The translations under genes were made by a program, and so were the position numbers. A stretch of DNA of 64,000 bases from positions 1,612,001 to 1,676,000 of the forward strand of contig OZ253374.1 of assembly GCA_965260935.1 (NCBI GenBank), in the 5' to 3' direction. Positions 61,713-64,000 of this stretch are shown in pieces; the stretch's first letter is position 1; each line of letters starts with the position of its first letter. The stretch is from JBBROS01 sp965260935 (lineage in GTDB: Bacteria > Pseudomonadota > Alphaproteobacteria > Acetobacterales > Acetobacteraceae). The notes under the pieces are model-generated. The model ran no database searches. It was not told the DNA's origin and worked only from the letters and a program-made list of their open reading frames with translations.

Positions 61713-63017
61713 TCAGCGGATGAACGCCGGCATGAACAGGCGGGGAAGGAACAGGATGGCGTCGGGGACAAGGATGATGAACAACAGGACAAGCAGCATC
61801 AAGCCGAGCAGGGTCGCGGTGTCCTTGAAGGCGCCCGCGATGGTGGTTTTGCCGAGCGAGCAGGAGATCATGAGGCAGAGGCCGTAGGGGGGCGTGACCA
61901 GGCCGAAGGCGATGGAGACGACGCCGATGATGGCGAAGTGCAGCGGATTCATGCCGACGCTCTTGGCGAGCGGCTCGAGCACGGTGCCGACGATGATGAT
62001 GGCGGGGATGGCGTCGATCAGGCAGCCGATGACGAGGAAGGCGGCGGCGGTGATGAAGCCGACGCTGGTGATGCCGCCGCCGAAGCCGCGCACGGCATTG
62101 ACGAAGAGCTGCGGCAGATGGAAGTAGGCCAGGACCCAGCCGAAGGCGGAGGCGGTGCCGATGCAGAACAGTGAGATGGCGGCGAAGCGGGCGGAGTCGT
62201 AAAGGGTTTCGGGGACTTGGGCGATGCCGATGGTGCGCAGGACGAACAGACCGAGGACAAGGGCATAGAGCACGGCGATGACGGAGGCTTCTGTGGGGGT
62301 GAAGAAGCCGCCGACGATGCCGCCGACGATGATCGCGGGGGTGGCGAGCGGGAGGAGAGCGCCGGCAAGGGCCTGGAGGAACTGGCGGGCGGTGGCGCGG
62401 GCGTAAACGGGGTAGCCGCGGCGCTTGGCATAGACGGTGACGGCGCCCATGAGGGCCCCCCCGATCATGAGGCCGGGGAGGATGCCGGCCAGGAACAGCG
62501 CGCCGATAGAGACGGAGATAACGCCGCCCCAGACCACCATGAGGATGCTGGGCGGGATGATGACGCCCATCACGGCGGCGCAGGCGGTGAGCGCCACGGT
62601 GAAGTTTGTATCGTAGCCTTGCTTCTTCATGGCCGGGATCATGACGCCGCCGATGCCGGCGGCTTCGGCGGTGGACGAACCGGAGATGCCAGCGAAGATC
62701 ATACTGACGACGACGTTGACATGGCCGAGGCCGCCGGGGAGATGACCAACCATGGTGCGGGCGAGGGCCATCAGGCGCTCGGTGACGCCGGCGGAGTTCA
62801 TGAGGTTGGCCGACAGGATAAAGAACGGGACGGCGAGGAGGATGAACGAGTTGTAGGATTTGAGCATCTCGTTCAGCAGCAGGAACGGGGTCAGGCGGCC
62901 GTCGATGAAGAAGACCGGGACGCAGGCGAGGCCGAGGGCGAATGCGACCGGGACACGGAGGATGATGAAGACGGCGAGCAGGCCGAACAGGATCAGCCCG
63001 ACTTCGAGGGCGCTCAA
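61713..63017 (-). CDS. dctM: TRAP transporter large permease (DctM)
   Basis: 434 residues, about twelve membrane segments. The start is TTG 63017, within TTGA overlapping the DctQ stop; the protein then reads LSALEVGLILFGLLAVFIIL. DctM signatures: VPFFILSANLMNSAGVTERL, FAGISGSSTAEAAGIGGVMI and GLVTPPYGLCLMISCSLGKT. It carries the sodium-coupled substrate path. The rare TTG start coupled to the DctQ stop may tune the subunit ratio. Confidence 0.92.
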   Translation of the reverse strand: MSALEVGLILFGLLAVFIILRVPVAFALGLACVPVFFIDGRLTPFLLLNEMLKSYNSFILLAVPFFILSANLMNSAGVTERLMALARTMVGHLPGGLGHVNVVVSMIFAGISGSSTAEAAGIGGVMIPAMKKQGYDTNFTVALTACAAVMGVIIPPSILMVVWGGVISVSIGALFLAGILPGLMIGGALMGAVTVYAKRRGYPVYARATARQFLQALAGALLPLATPAIIVGGIVGGFFTPTEASVIAVLYALVLGLFVLRTIGIAQVPETLYDSARFAAISLFCIGTASAFGWVLAYFHLPQLFVNAVRGFGGGITSVGFITAAAFLVIGCLIDAIPAIIIVGTVLEPLAKSVGMNPLHFAIIGVVSIAFGLVTPPYGLCLMISCSLGKTTIAGAFKDTATLLGLMLLVLLFIILVPDAILFLPRLFMPAFIR

Positions 63018-63544
63018 GCGGTGGCCCGGCGGCTGGCGGCGAGGTCGTCGGCGACGCGCTCGGCGACGAACATGAGCATGAACAGGCCGGCAATGGGCCA
63101 GGCGATATGGATGCTGAGCATGTTGAGGCCGGTCAGCTCGGAAGCCTGGTCGAAGCCGAACAGCGCGAAGCGGTAGCCGAACCATAGGAAGGTGAGCGCC
63201 ACCAGGCCGATGCCGGCATGGACGACGAGGCGGGCGAAAAGCCGGCCGCGGGGGGTGCGCGGGGTAGGGAGGACGTCAACATCGAAATGGGTGCCGTCGC
63301 GCACGGCGATTATGGCGCCGAGCATGATGATCCACACGAGGCAGAAGCGGGCGACTTCTTCGGTCCAGATATAGCGGGGAATGAAGCCGACGTAGCGGGA
63401 AACGATCTGCAGGAAGACCGGGATGATGAGCAAGCCCATCACAAGGGTCATGACGATTTGCAGGGCGCGGTAGACGGCTTGGTTGACCCGGCGGAGAAGG
63501 CCGGCAGGCGGGGGCCGGACGGTCGCCTCGGCGTTGGCATCCAT
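63014..63544 (-). CDS. dctQ: TRAP transporter small permease (DctQ)
   Basis: 176 residues with four membrane segments. The DctQ motif VARFCLVWIIMLGAIIAVRD followed by GTHFDVDVLP is present. It is the small membrane subunit that pairs with DctM; its gene lies between receptor and DctM genes (stops and starts within a few bases), the standard dctPQM order on the minus strand. Confidence 0.9.
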   Translation of the reverse strand: MDANAEATVRPPPAGLLRRVNQAVYRALQIVMTLVMGLLIIPVFLQIVSRYVGFIPRYIWTEEVARFCLVWIIMLGAIIAVRDGTHFDVDVLPTPRTPRGRLFARLVVHAGIGLVALTFLWFGYRFALFGFDQASELTGLNMLSIHIAWPIAGLFMLMFVAERVADDLAASRRATA

Positions 63545-63548
63545 GCCG

Positions 63549-64000
63549 CTACTCCACGGCGTTCACCTTCGCCAGGACATCTTCGGCGCCGATCTGCTTG
63601 GCGTAGGCCGCTTTCACCGGCTCCGCGTCTGAGAGCAGCTTGTCGCGCTCGGAGAACTCATAAGTGTGCAGCTTGCCGGCCTCTTCGAGCGCGGAGAGCC
63701 GCTTCGCGTCTTCGGATGATTCGATCTGACGGCCATATTGCCCGGCTTCCCGGCCTGCCTTCAAGATCGCCGCTTGCAGGTCTTTCGGGAGGCGGCGGAA
63801 CGTCTTGCCGCTGAAGCAGATCGGGCGGACGGTGATGGCGTGCCGGGTCAGGGAGATGTCGGGGGCGACCTCGTAGAACTTCATCTGCTCGAGGCCGGCA
63901 GCTTCGTTCTCCGCGCCCTGGATCACACCGGTTTGGATGGCGTTATAGACTTCGTTGTAGGCGATGACGGTAGGGGCGGCGCCGATGGCCTGGAACATGG
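63549..64000 (-). CDS. dctP: TRAP transporter solute receptor (DctP), C-terminal part
   Basis: The frame is open to the window edge, so the 5' part lies outside. The visible 150 residues read IGAAPTVIAYNEVYNAIQTG, VIQGAENEAAGLEQMKFYEV and RHAITVRPICFSGKTFRRLP, the C-terminal lobe of TRAP receptors with the conserved PTPIAYNEVYTALQTGVVDG-like ligand helix. It binds an organic acid in the periplasm and passes it to DctQM encoded downstream. Confidence 0.92.
   Translation of the reverse strand, partial: MFQAIGAAPTVIAYNEVYNAIQTGVIQGAENEAAGLEQMKFYEVAPDISLTRHAITVRPICFSGKTFRRLPKDLQAAILKAGREAGQYGRQIESSEDAKRLSALEEAGKLHTYEFSERDKLLSDAEPVKAAYAKQIGAEDVLAKVNAVE

Noticed and set aside
62217..63176. 319-codon plus-strand frame opposite dctM/dctQ
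   Set aside because: Acidic low-complexity translation; a shadow of the TRAP genes.

Overview
The window is high-GC alphaproteobacterial DNA. Gene content (two Liv-type branched-chain ABC systems, CUT1 and CUT2 sugar ABC systems, a TRAP transporter, enolase-superfamily enzymes, a repC-like plasmid replication gene and many insertion sequences) suggests a Rhodospirillales/Acetobacteraceae-like organism. That placement is inference; no rRNA or other taxonomic marker is present.

Layout. 1-2.3 kb: end of a CUT2 sugar ABC operon plus a metallo-beta-lactamase-fold hydrolase. 3.0-4.1 kb: amidohydrolase and the tail of a truncated aldo/keto reductase. 4.1-7.8 kb: a broken repC-like gene split by an IS630-type element, a second decayed IS630-type element and an IS5 remnant. 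7.9-19.7 kb: a tightly packed minus-strand run of eleven genes: SDR dehydrogenase, CUT1 binding protein and two permeases (no ATPase), alpha/beta hydrolase, two mandelate-racemase-like enzymes, and a Liv system whose permease and ATPase are fused. 19.8-33.9 kb: FAD oxidoreductase, M24 peptidase, an aldo/keto reductase fused to a RidA domain, a second Liv system, and a peptide-type cluster in which two genes are frameshifted and the third is cut off by an IS.

33.98-41.3 kb is an IS cluster (IS1182-, IS256-, IS4-, IS3- and ISL3-like) with fragments of a zinc-type dehydrogenase and a LysR gene. Three of these elements carry, inside their transposase genes, four copies of a 50-53 nt sequence that I do not recognise. 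Every copy folds into the same two-stem hairpin. The stem bases differ completely between copies but stay complementary, while the internal loops, the GTA apical loop and the 3' CGGAGGG tail are conserved. All four lie in the sense orientation and follow GGGYG. Removing each one restores the transposase reading frame. This is the strongest candidate for an undescribed system here.

41.5-45.9 kb: an RND efflux pump and its adaptor, both frameshifted; the pump break is one extra copy of a 5-bp repeat. 45.9-48.6 kb: small membrane and exported proteins and a LysR regulator. 49.2-51.9 kb: an IS3 element interrupted by an IS30 element. 51.9-55.3 kb: a peroxide-defence cluster (cupin, Ohr, catalase, divergent OxyR-like regulator). 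55.7-58.4 kb: a GH16 glycanase with five C-terminal carbohydrate-binding-like repeats. The window ends with ferredoxin-NADP reductase, S-adenosylhomocysteine hydrolase, a MOSC protein and a TRAP operon running off the end.

A second repeat family, a two-hairpin REP-like element, lies between genes of the Liv and RND regions. The number of frameshifted genes, IS copies and truncated genes indicates a decaying accessory region; single-base indels could in part be assembly errors.
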